A stretch of DNA of 5,439 nucleotides from Ignavibacteria bacterium UBA5771 (lineage in GTDB: Bacteria > Bacteroidota > Ignavibacteria > Kapaibacteriales > UBA2268). The stretch covers positions 2,140-7,578 of the forward strand of contig DIEP01000035.1 of NCBI GenBank assembly GCA_002418685.1. Reading direction: 5' to 3'. A program made the translations under genes and the position numbers. This document shows positions 1-5,439 of this stretch, one piece after another (position 1 is the stretch's first letter; every line of letters starts with the position of its first letter). The notes beneath the pieces were generated by a model. It was not told the origin of the DNA, did not search any database, and was given only the letters and a program-made list of their open reading frames with translations.

Positions 1-332
1 GAATTATCAGCTGGTTCCATTTTCTGAATTTCTGGTTCACTGACATCTTTTGTTGCAACAGTATCAGGTTGCTCAGTATCAGGTTGCTCAATTTCATTTT
101 CGGTCTGAATCGGTTGTGATGATTCTTGAAGAGAATGATTCTCACTCTGATCAATAACAGCATCTTCAATCGGTTCAGCACTATGTTCTGAAAGGTTTTC
201 CTGTTCGTTGATTGGTTTAAGATTTTCGATTAGATTTATTTGTTTATTTTCGGAATTTTGAAGTTCATTTGGGTCAAAATTCTCTTGAGTGTTATCATTT
301 GAGGAGTTGATAACAAAACTTTCCTCTGCCAT
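1..332 (-). CDS. Unidentified protein with acidic, low-complexity N-terminus (partial, C-terminus outside window)
   Basis: An open frame runs from an ATG at 332-330 to the window edge without a stop: 110 codons plus two bases. The start is supported by AGGAA six bases upstream. The translation begins MAEESFVINSSNDNTQENF and is dominated by Glu, Asp, Gln, Asn, Ser and Pro. By my count it has 28 acidic residues against 4 lysines and no arginine. It has no hydrophobic segment, signal peptide or cysteine, so this part is probably a disordered cytoplasmic extension. Residues 82-91 are a tandem EQPDT-EQPDT, encoded by an exact 15-bp duplication. The function cannot be named from this part. Acidic disordered leaders occur on several unrelated conserved proteins, such as GrpE and some forms of ribosomal protein S1, and the conserved domain should lie beyond the window. 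It lies downstream of pdxA on the same strand, but the 98-bp gap and a candidate promoter suggest its own transcript. I am confident it is coding, but not of its identity. Confidence 0.75.
   Translation of the reverse strand, partial: MAEESFVINSSNDNTQENFDPNELQNSENKQINLIENLKPINEQENLSEHSAEPIEDAVIDQSENHSLQESSQPIQTENEIEQPDTEQPDTVATKDVSEPEIQKMEPADN
61..90. repeat. Tandem duplication of a 15-bp unit (two exact copies)
   Basis: The unit GTATCAGGTTGCTCA occurs at 61-75 and again, identically, at 76-90. It lies in frame inside the truncated acidic gene and encodes EQPDT twice on the minus strand. Because the unit is a multiple of three, gain or loss of a copy would leave the frame intact. Confidence 0.9.
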
Positions 333-338
333 TATAAA

Positions 339-343
339 TTCCT
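339..343 (-). promoter_or_regulatory. Shine-Dalgarno sequence of the acidic gene
   Basis: AGGAA on the minus strand, with six bases to the ATG at 332. It fixes the start of the truncated gene, for which there is no homology evidence. Confidence 0.6.
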
Positions 344-374
344 GCCTTTATTAAGATAAAATTCTATGATAGGA

Positions 375-403
375 TATATACCCACATTTTTAATAAAATA
401 CAA
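375..403 (-). promoter_or_regulatory. Candidate promoter for the acidic gene
   Basis: On the minus strand, TTGTAT (403-398) and TATATA (380-375) are separated by exactly 17 bases. This resembles a weak sigma-70-type -35/-10 pair (3/6 and 4/6 matches to consensus). Transcription would start near 368, giving a leader of roughly 36 bases before the ATG at 332. The overlapping sequence TAATTTTG (408-401) instead fits the Bacteroidota -7 element TAnnTTTG, though no TTTG lies at the -33 distance. The region is very AT-rich, so chance matches are likely. No hairpin plus T-run typical of a terminator was seen between pdxA and this gene. Confidence 0.25.
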
Positions 404-430
404 AATTATGAAAAAAATAAATAATAATGA

Positions 431-1420
431 TTATTCTTTAAAATTAATTCTATTACTTGCGATTTTTTCTGCCCAAATCAAGGATTTTAATGTGCTTTTA
501 GAATCTGCGACGTTTTTGCCCGCGATATTGAAAGCCGTGCCGTGGTCGGGAGATGTCCGCACAAAGCTTAACCCTGCTGTGAAATTGACACCACCTTGCT
601 TGTCTGTCATTTTCATTGGTATTAGCCCTTGGTCATGATACATCGCCAATATACCATCAAACATTTTCCAATCATTTCGAGCAAAAAAACTATCCGCGGG
701 AGCGGGACCATACACAGAATTTCCCGATTTTTGCATCTTCTCAATTACTGGTTCAATAATTTCAATTTCCTCAATACCAATATCACCGTTTTCTCCCGAA
801 TGAGGATTTAATCCCAATATTGCAATCTTTGGATAATTTATTGCGAAGTCATATCTTAAAGATTTATTGAAATTTACGAGTCTATTCTCGATCAATTTTT
901 TGGAAATTTGACTTGAAACATCTTTAAGTGGAATGTGAATAGTAGCAAGCGCCACTCTCATTGAATCATTGAATAAAATCATTAAAATATCCTCAGCTCC
1001 GTCTTTCATTGCCAAGTATTCAGTATGTCCGGGGAAAGCAAATCCTGCTAAATGCATTGCATTTTTAGAAATAGGCAATGTTACCAAAGCATTATATTCC
1101 TTTGATAGAACTTTATCTGTTGCTAATTCTAAAGAAGAAAGAGCGATTTCAGCAGATTTTTTTGAAATTTTGCCAAATTCGATTTCGTAGTCTTTTTCAA
1201 TTTCGATAATCCGTATTTTTTTACCATCAATCAACAAAAAATCATTTTCAATAATAAATGGGAAATTGATTTTTCTTAAATAATCCTCTATAATCTTTGG
1301 TGATGCTGCAATAGCCAAAGAATTGTTTATGAAAAAGTTCTGGTCACATTCTGCTATTGCTTTAGCAAAAGTTTCAAGTCCAATACCATTTGGGTCTCCA
1401 ATACTTGTTATTATTTTCAT
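431..1420 (-). CDS. pdxA: 4-hydroxythreonine-4-phosphate dehydrogenase PdxA
   Basis: PdxA oxidises 4-phosphohydroxy-L-threonine with NAD(P)+ in the DXP-dependent route to pyridoxal 5'-phosphate. The unstable product, 3-amino-2-oxopropyl phosphate, is used by PdxJ in the cytoplasm. The 329-residue product has the same length as E. coli PdxA. Family motifs appear in order: SIGDPNGIGLE (6-16), GHTEYLA (131-137), ATIHIPL (159-165), LNPHSGENG (204-212), GPAPADSFF (238-246), MYHDQG (260-265) and VRTSPDHGTA (287-296). The metal-binding histidines are present as H162, H207 and H262, matching E. coli H166, H211 and H266 with a constant offset of four. H132 and T133 (substrate phosphate side), K270, N279 and R288 are also conserved. 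The ATG overlaps the stop of the upstream permease gene as ATGA, with GAGAGAAG just before it as a possible ribosome site, so translation is probably coupled. The motif GIGLE has Leu where many homologues have Pro, a substitution outside the catalytic set. The enzyme looks complete and functional. The PdxA2 subfamily, which acts on other phosphorylated substrates, cannot be fully excluded. Confidence 0.96.
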   Translation of the reverse strand: MKIITSIGDPNGIGLETFAKAIAECDQNFFINNSLAIAASPKIIEDYLRKINFPFIIENDFLLIDGKKIRIIEIEKDYEIEFGKISKKSAEIALSSLELATDKVLSKEYNALVTLPISKNAMHLAGFAFPGHTEYLAMKDGAEDILMILFNDSMRVALATIHIPLKDVSSQISKKLIENRLVNFNKSLRYDFAINYPKIAILGLNPHSGENGDIGIEEIEIIEPVIEKMQKSGNSVYGPAPADSFFARNDWKMFDGILAMYHDQGLIPMKMTDKQGGVNFTAGLSFVRTSPDHGTAFNIAGKNVADSKSTLKSLIWAEKIASNRINFKE

Positions 1421-2646
1421 TCTTCTCTCAAATTATCTGAAATTGTGAATTTGCTTGCTCTTATTGATGGATAATATGCTGAAAGTATTGCAATCAATAT
1501 CGAAATTAATACTATTGCTATTACATCCGAATATCTAACAAGCACAGGTATCGAATCCATAATATATTTTGTGTCATCAATTTTGAACCATTTATAATGA
1601 ATTTGACCGTAGCATAGTGCTAATCCAATTATACCTCCTGAAATTGCTCCAATAATTCCAATAATACTACCTTCAAGCAAATATATTTTGCGTATAAAAT
1701 TCGCCTTTGCTCCGATTGCTCGCAGGACTGCAATATCCTTTCGCTTTTCAACAATTGTCATTGTCAATGATGAAAATATATTGAACACTGCGACAAGCAC
1801 AATCAAACCCAAAATTGAAGTGGTTGCAATTCTCTCGAATTGCATTACATTATAATATTCCTTGTTTAAGTCTTTCCAGCTTTCCACTTTGCATTCGGGG
1901 AAATTGCTTTTTATATTATTTGTCATTGATTCAAGTTTGCCGAGATCTTTTATGCGGATTTCAATAGTATTCGAGGTTTGCAGATTATTTTCTGCCACAA
2001 TTTTTTGCATAATTGGACTTGAAGAAAAAGCATAATTTATATCATAATCCTTAACATTTGATTGGTAAATTCCGCACACAACAGCATTTGAAAATGTGGG
2101 TAATTGATATGTTAAAAGAGATTGCTCAATATTTTTTGCAAATATTATATGCATCGTATCAGGTGGCAAAATATGAAGAGCATCGGCAAGGTTTGCACCA
2201 ATCAGTATGCAAGGCAAATTCCCAATTTGTGAAACAGAAGTCTTGCCAAGCAATAAATGCTCATTTAAAAAATCAAAATAATCTTTTTTATCAGATACCA
2301 ACAACTTCATATTCACAACACGGAGCGAATTATTTTTGAAGAACATAACTCGAGAATTCTGAATTGTTGCGAATTTATCGACGCCACTATTATTTTTCAA
2401 AAAATTATTAATTTTGTTATAAACAGAAGAATTATCGGGAATATCTGAAATTTGAATATGAGGATCAAAACCAACGATTTGCTTGATTGCGATATCTTGG
2501 AAAGCATTGAACATAGAAATTACTATAATCAGAGCGGACACTCCAACAATTATTCCAATCAAGGACAAAATATTGATTATGGTAATAAAATTGAAGGAAT
2601 GCCGAGAAAATATATATCGAAAGGCGATTTTAATTTCAGTAATCAT
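1417..2646 (-). CDS. LolC/LolE-family ABC transporter permease (FtsX/MacB superfamily), lipoprotein release
   Basis: The 409-residue product has the length and layout of LolC/LolE, the inner-membrane permeases that extract mature lipoproteins and pass them to LolA. It begins with an amphipathic stretch and the motif IAFRYIFSRHSFNFITIIN (8-26), followed by TM1 (about 23-46). The family phrase FNAFQDIAIKQIVGFDPHI follows (46-64). A periplasmic domain of about 225 residues comes next, then TM2 (about 274-297), the cytoplasmic coupling segment EKRKDIAVLRAIGA (300-313), TM3 (about 321-346) and TM4 (about 372-392). The C-terminus YYPSIRASKFTISDNLREE is typical. The ATPase partner (LolD) is not in the window. 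LolC cannot be told from LolE here. Many bacteria outside the gammaproteobacteria carry one such gene, and the product may act as a homodimer (inference). It has no clear Shine-Dalgarno; the chosen ATG puts the family N-terminal motif at the expected place. It overlaps pdxA by four bases and diverges from mlaE. A macrolide-exporter (MacB-like) role is less likely, because no ATPase domain or partner gene is present. Confidence 0.88.
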   Translation of the reverse strand: MITEIKIAFRYIFSRHSFNFITIINILSLIGIIVGVSALIIVISMFNAFQDIAIKQIVGFDPHIQISDIPDNSSVYNKINNFLKNNSGVDKFATIQNSRVMFFKNNSLRVVNMKLLVSDKKDYFDFLNEHLLLGKTSVSQIGNLPCILIGANLADALHILPPDTMHIIFAKNIEQSLLTYQLPTFSNAVVCGIYQSNVKDYDINYAFSSSPIMQKIVAENNLQTSNTIEIRIKDLGKLESMTNNIKSNFPECKVESWKDLNKEYYNVMQFERIATTSILGLIVLVAVFNIFSSLTMTIVEKRKDIAVLRAIGAKANFIRKIYLLEGSIIGIIGAISGGIIGLALCYGQIHYKWFKIDDTKYIMDSIPVLVRYSDVIAIVLISILIAILSAYYPSIRASKFTISDNLREE

Positions 2647-2725
2647 AATACAAAATTAGAGAAATTTGATATTTTTTCTTTTAATTAATTATTTTTCTTT
2701 AAATTGAAAAAATTTAATTTTCATA
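2647..2725. promoter_or_regulatory. Divergent promoter spacer between the LolC/E-like gene and mlaE
   Basis: This 79-bp spacer has only 8 G or C bases and must contain the promoters of both divergent operons. For the plus strand, TTGATA (2666-2671) is a possible -35, or TTTG (2665-2668) a -33 element, with TATTTTTC (2690-2697) as a near match to TAnnTTTG. An imperfect direct repeat lies at 2671-2686 and 2691-2705, offset by 20 bp. The palindrome TTAATTAA is at 2681-2688. Exact promoter positions cannot be fixed by eye. Confidence 0.45.
2651..2658 (-). promoter_or_regulatory. Possible Bacteroidota-type -7 element upstream of the LolC/E-like gene
   Basis: On the minus strand TAATTTTG (2658-2651) fits TAnnTTTG, the -7 consensus known from Bacteroidota. 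It ends four bases before the ATG at 2646, so transcription would start at or next to the start codon and give a leaderless or nearly leaderless mRNA. This fits the lack of a Shine-Dalgarno sequence. No TTTG element was found at the expected -33 distance, and the spacer is only about 10% G+C, so a chance match is quite possible. Confidence 0.2.
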
Positions 2726-3868
2726 ATGAAAAAAGAGAAATCAAATAATTGTGAAATCAAACTTGAAAGATCAGATAAGGCAGTAACATGCTATTTTACA
2801 GGAGATTTCATATTTTCAAATTCAAAATTCATCAATTCATATAATCTTAAAAAGGAATTGAAAGGTGCAAAGAGTCTTTCAATTGATTTCACTAATCTTT
2901 TGAAATATGATTCTTTTCTTGTATCCTGGTTGAATGTTGTTAATTCTTATTGCAAAAATAAAAATATTGAATTCAAAATCCTAAATATATCTGATGAAGC
3001 AAATCAATTTTATGATTTCTTAAATTTCCAAAATATCAAAGAACCTAAATTAAAAGAAAAGAAATCTTTATCAGTTGCTTTTTTTGAATCATTTGGGGAT
3101 TTAATAAAAAGACTCATTTCTGATGGTATCAATTTTTTAAATTTTCTTGGTGACAATCTCAAAAGTTTCAGCAAAGTATTTTGGTCACCAGGTTCGATTA
3201 GATGGGAAGATTTTCCAAATCAATTTATTTTAATTGGAATAAATGCAGTGCCAATATCTGTCCTAATTTTATTTTTGATTGGATTAATTACAGGCTATCA
3301 AGGTGCTCTCTTATTAAAGGATTTCGGAGCTGATATCTACATTGCTGATGCTGTGGGTGTTTCTCTTACTCGTGAGCTCTCTCCATTAATGGTTGCAATA
3401 ATAGTTGCAGGAAGATCCGGTTCAGCTTTCACTGCTGAAATTGGTTCTATGAAAGTTTCTGAAGAAATTGATGCGTTGAAAACAATGGGCTTCAATATTC
3501 AGGATTTCCTTGTAATGCCAAGAATGATTTCTATGATTATTTCCTTACCAATTATAGTTATGTTAGCTAATATCGTTGGGATTCTTGGTGGATTGGTTGC
3601 TTCTATTGGAACACTTGATATAACAATGACGGGGTATTTTAATCGAATGCAGGTTGCTCTTGATTTTAATGATATACTCTCGGGATTGATTAAAGCAGTA
3701 ATTTTCGGGTTTGTTATTGCATTAATTGGATGCTTTCGTGGTATGCAAGTTAGTGGAGGAGCAGAAAGCGTGGGCAAATATACTACCTCATCTGTTGTGA
3801 CATCAATATTCCATATTATTTTAATTGATGCTGTCTTTACTATATTATTTCCAATATTAGGGATTTGA
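2726..3868 (+). CDS. mlaE: MlaE-type lipid ABC transporter permease with fused N-terminal STAS (MlaB-like) domain
   Basis: Permease of an MCE-type phospholipid transporter in the inner membrane, 380 residues. E. coli MlaE is about 260, and the extra N-terminal part (about 8-105) reads as a STAS domain. In it, LSIDFTNLLKYDSFLVSWL (51-69) corresponds to the strand-turn-helix where STAS proteins carry Asp-Ser/Thr, here D62-S63. In E. coli this role belongs to the separate MlaB, which binds MlaF. A Lys-rich linker (about 105-115) leads to an interface helix and the permease domain (about 150-380). Diagnostic motifs are RELSPLMVAIIVAGRSGSAF (216-235), AEIGSMKVSEEIDALKTMG (237-255) and GCFRGMQVSGGAESVG (335-350). 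Membrane segments are about 166-190, 215-235, 265-295, 318-338 and 358-378. The start has no clear Shine-Dalgarno, but an ATG at 2726 leaves a complete STAS fold. It heads the operon, and the stop lies two bases before the mlaF ATG. Fused STAS-MlaE proteins are known in other bacteria, so this is a variant of a known architecture. Confidence 0.93.
   Translation: MKKEKSNNCEIKLERSDKAVTCYFTGDFIFSNSKFINSYNLKKELKGAKSLSIDFTNLLKYDSFLVSWLNVVNSYCKNKNIEFKILNISDEANQFYDFLNFQNIKEPKLKEKKSLSVAFFESFGDLIKRLISDGINFLNFLGDNLKSFSKVFWSPGSIRWEDFPNQFILIGINAVPISVLILFLIGLITGYQGALLLKDFGADIYIADAVGVSLTRELSPLMVAIIVAGRSGSAFTAEIGSMKVSEEIDALKTMGFNIQDFLVMPRMISMIISLPIIVMLANIVGILGGLVASIGTLDITMTGYFNRMQVALDFNDILSGLIKAVIFGFVIALIGCFRGMQVSGGAESVGKYTTSSVVTSIFHIILIDAVFTILFPILGI
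3859..3862 (+). promoter_or_regulatory. Shine-Dalgarno sequence deciding the mlaF start
   Basis: AGGG lies inside the last codons of mlaE, eight bases before the ATG at 3871. An in-frame TTG at 3865 would be only two bases from this site, too close for initiation, so the ATG is preferred. Confidence 0.5.
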
Positions 3869-3870
3869 AA

Positions 3871-4617
3871 ATGCAAGATGAAATAGCAATAAAAGTCTCG
3901 AATTTATCCAAACGATACGGCGAAAATTTAATATTGGAAAATATTAATCTTGAAATAAAACGCGGCTCAATTGTTTGCATTGCGGGCGGTAGTGGTTCGG
4001 GAAAAAGCACTTTGCTAAGGCAAATTATTGGATTGGAAGAACCCACCTCTGGTGAAATATATATCGAAGATCAAAAATTCTACCCATCCAAATCAAAAGA
4101 GTCTGAAAGAATAAAGAAATCATTCGGTGTTATGTTTCAAATGGGCGGTTTGATTGCATCAATGACTTTGCGAGAGAATATCGAACTCTTGTTACGCACA
4201 TATACTAATTTAACAGATGCTCAAATGTCTGAAATTGTCCGCATTAAATTAACAAGTGTTGGTTTGCAAGGTTTTGAGGACTTTATTCCATCAGAAATAA
4301 GTGGTGGAATGAAAAAACGTGCTTCGCTGGCAAGGGCAATGACAATCGATCCCGAAATTCTATTCTTTGACGAACCGTCATCAGGACTTGACCCAATTAC
4401 TGCCTCTTCACTTGATTATTTAATCAAGCAGTTAAATAAAACATTAAAGACAACAATGGTTATCGTTACCCACGACCTTGAAAGTATCTTCGATATTGCT
4501 GATGAGGTGTTTCTGCTTGACACTCAGAGCCATACTATTATTGCTAATGGTAAGCCTGATGTGTTAAAAAAATCTGATATTCAAATAGTGTATAATTTCT
4601 TTAATAGAAAATTTTAA
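3871..4617 (+). CDS. mlaF: MlaF-type ATP-binding protein of the MCE lipid transporter
   Basis: Cytoplasmic ATPase that powers the MlaE permease, 248 residues from the chosen ATG. All ABC motifs are present: Walker A GGSGSGKST (39-47), Q-loop MFQMGGL (88-94, Q90), signature SEISGGMKKR (141-150), Walker B EILFFDEP (162-169, catalytic Glu168), D-loop SSGLDP (170-175) and switch histidine H201 in VTHD. The wording of the Q-loop (FQ-x-GGL-x-x-SMT) and of the signature (SGGM-x-KR) is typical of MlaF/Mce ATPases rather than of importers in general. The 2-bp spacing after mlaE and the following MCE gene support the assignment. A TTG at 3865 would add two residues (MK) and overlap the mlaE stop by three bases. 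ATG at 3871 is preferred because AGGG lies eight bases upstream. The C-terminus (DIQIVYNFFNRKF) is short and lacks the long MlaB-embracing extension of E. coli MlaF as far as I can tell by eye. Confidence 0.95.
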   Translation: MQDEIAIKVSNLSKRYGENLILENINLEIKRGSIVCIAGGSGSGKSTLLRQIIGLEEPTSGEIYIEDQKFYPSKSKESERIKKSFGVMFQMGGLIASMTLRENIELLLRTYTNLTDAQMSEIVRIKLTSVGLQGFEDFIPSEISGGMKKRASLARAMTIDPEILFFDEPSSGLDPITASSLDYLIKQLNKTLKTTMVIVTHDLESIFDIADEVFLLDTQSHTIIANGKPDVLKKSDIQIVYNFFNRKF

Positions 4618-4624
4618 AAGGAGA
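4618..4624 (+). promoter_or_regulatory. Strong Shine-Dalgarno sequence of the mlaD-like gene
   Basis: AAGGAGA directly follows the mlaF stop, with six bases to the ATG at 4631. It is the best ribosome-binding site in the window. It suggests that the MCE subunit is translated more strongly than the permease, in line with the hexameric stoichiometry of MlaD-type rings (inference). Confidence 0.75.
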
Positions 4625-4630
4625 TAAATA

Positions 4631-5439
4631 ATGGCAAAAGGAAAAATTACTTCAAGTTTCTTTATCGGCCTGTTTGTTCTAATTGGACTCGTTGCAATTG
4701 TTGGTTCAATCGTCTGGCTCGGGTCTTCGCAATTCCTGAAAGAAAGAAAAATGTATGTAACATACATTGACGGGTCAGTGCAAGGATTAGAGCAAGGCAG
4801 CCCCGTTAAATACCAAGGATTACCCGTTGGAAATATTACTAAACTTGATATAGCTCCTGATGGAAAACTCATTGAAATTGTAATGTCTTTGGACCCGAAA
4901 ATCGCTATTACGCCGACCAAACGGGTTTCTCCCGAAATGTCCGGAATTGCGGGCGGAAAATACATCTTGTTATACGAAGCGAATCCGACTGATACTCAGG
5001 CTCTTAATTTGCATCCCGAATTATCTTTTCAACCTAAATATCCTGTTATACCTTCTGCGCCATCAACAATAGATGAATTCACACTTGCTGCAAAAGATAT
5101 CCTTGCAGAAATGAGGCAGATTAGATTCTCTGAAATTTCCAGAGAAGTTATTTTCTCATTACACTCATTATCTGCATTAATAAATAATTCAGATATCAAA
5201 ACTTCACTTGCCAATTTGAGAAAATCTTCGGAAAGCATTAATAAATTTATGGCACAACTTGATACAACTAAAGCTATTGATAATATAATTGCAACAACAT
5301 ATTCAATTAACAAATCTTCTGATGAATTGAACAAAACTATTTTAGACCTTGAGAAAAAAGTTAATGAACTTCAAATTGCTCAATTTATGGATAAAGTATA
5401 TAATGATTATGACACAACTTTGGGTGTAGTTAATTCATC
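4631..5439 (+). CDS. mlaD: MlaD-like MCE-domain lipid transport protein (partial, C-terminus outside window)
   Basis: The periplasmic, membrane-anchored substrate-binding subunit of the Mla-type transporter. MCE domains form hexameric rings with a hydrophobic pore for lipid. The frame is open from ATG 4631 to the window end: 269 codons plus two bases. Residues 1-8 are short and basic, followed by one membrane helix (about 10-32, FFIGLFVLIGLVAIVGSIVWL). The MCE domain covers about 40-117, with the family core TYIDGSVQGLEQGSPVKYQG (44-63) and LPVGNITKLDI (64-74), then MSGIAGGKYILLY (103-115). A Pro-rich linker (about 133-145) leads into a long, mostly helical region (about 146-269) with regular hydrophobic spacing and no second MCE domain in view. 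E. coli MlaD is only about 183 residues, so this protein is longer. It may form a helical barrel or needle above the ring, as in PqiB or actinobacterial Mce proteins (inference). It is third in the operon, with a strong Shine-Dalgarno. Confidence 0.92.
   Translation, partial: MAKGKITSSFFIGLFVLIGLVAIVGSIVWLGSSQFLKERKMYVTYIDGSVQGLEQGSPVKYQGLPVGNITKLDIAPDGKLIEIVMSLDPKIAITPTKRVSPEMSGIAGGKYILLYEANPTDTQALNLHPELSFQPKYPVIPSAPSTIDEFTLAAKDILAEMRQIRFSEISREVIFSLHSLSALINNSDIKTSLANLRKSSESINKFMAQLDTTKAIDNIIATTYSINKSSDELNKTILDLEKKVNELQIAQFMDKVYNDYDTTLGVVNS
4750..4768. repeat. Perfect 9-bp inverted repeat with a one-base centre, inside mlaD
   Basis: AATGTATGT, a central A, and ACATACATT form a perfect palindrome of two 9-bp arms. 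It lies over codons 41-46 (MYVTYI), at the first strand of the MCE domain. A one-base loop disfavours an RNA hairpin. As DNA it resembles a dimeric-protein site, but the coding context may explain it. Confidence 0.85.

Noticed and set aside
51..60. Ten-base palindrome TGTTGCAACA
   Set aside because: It is short, does not extend on either side and lies within a coding frame (codons for VAT), so it is expected by chance.
371..384. Possible hairpin or terminator after pdxA (GGATATATACCC)
   Set aside because: Only the two outer G-C pairs match and the interior fails, with no stable stem. No terminator can be supported here.
366..638. Plus-strand open frame of 90 codons over the end of pdxA and the adjacent spacer
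   Set aside because: It is antisense to the conserved C-terminal part of PdxA (catalytic His, Lys, Asn and Arg motifs), has no ribosome site and no recognisable features.
2058..2339. Plus-strand open frames inside the LolC/E-like gene (also 2452-2688)
   Set aside because: Both are antisense to a well-supported permease gene, and their translations show no domain or plausible start signal.
3865..3870. TTG at 3865 as the mlaF start
   Set aside because: It lies only two bases from the AGGG ribosome site and adds just two residues. ATG at 3871 has proper spacing.
3499..3876. Minus-strand open frames opposite mlaE and mlaF (also 3840-4046)
   Set aside because: Their hydrophobic or Ile/Pro-rich character mirrors the antisense of conserved membrane and ATPase motifs. 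They have no start context.
4564..4965. Minus-strand open frames opposite the mlaD-like gene (also 5029-5334)
   Set aside because: They lie opposite the MCE domain and the helical tail, whose frame is open, well initiated and homologous to MlaD. The antisense frames have no independent support.

Overview
The window is an AT-rich stretch of chromosome from a diderm (outer-membrane) bacterium. Five protein-coding genes fill almost all of it. Two run off the ends of the window. No RNA gene, CRISPR array, transposase or phage gene was found. The AT-rich spacers, the TAnnTTTG-like elements, the single LolC/E-type permease and the STAS-fused MlaE suggest a member of the Bacteroidota/Chlorobiota/Ignavibacteriota/Kapabacteria group. 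That placement is an inference from style. Some genes have clear Shine-Dalgarno sequences, which argues against a typical Bacteroidia genome.

Left half, all on the minus strand. Reading in the direction of transcription, the first gene is a LolC/LolE-family permease (1417-2646). Its stop codon overlaps the start of pdxA (431-1420) as ATGA, so the two are almost certainly cotranscribed and translationally coupled. After a 98-bp spacer with a plausible promoter comes the N-terminal part of an unidentified, strongly acidic protein (332 down to 1, open at the window edge).

Right half, all on the plus strand. A compact Mla-type (MCE) lipid-transport operon starts at 2726: a fused STAS-MlaE permease, the ATPase MlaF, and an MlaD-like MCE protein that is cut by the window end. 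Spacings are 2 bp and 13 bp. The three genes supply the permease with its STAS subunit, the motor, and the periplasmic lipid-binding ring of one ABC machine that moves phospholipid between inner and outer membrane.

A 79-bp spacer of about 10% G+C separates the divergent lolC/E-like and mlaE genes and must hold both promoters. The locus therefore puts two envelope-maintenance ABC systems, one for lipoprotein release and one for phospholipid transport, back to back, with vitamin B6 synthesis riding on the lipoprotein side. All five genes look intact. I see no clearly undescribed system. The points most worth a second look are the STAS-MlaE fusion, the long helical tail of the MlaD-like protein, the acidic leader of the truncated gene, and the unusual divergent spacer.
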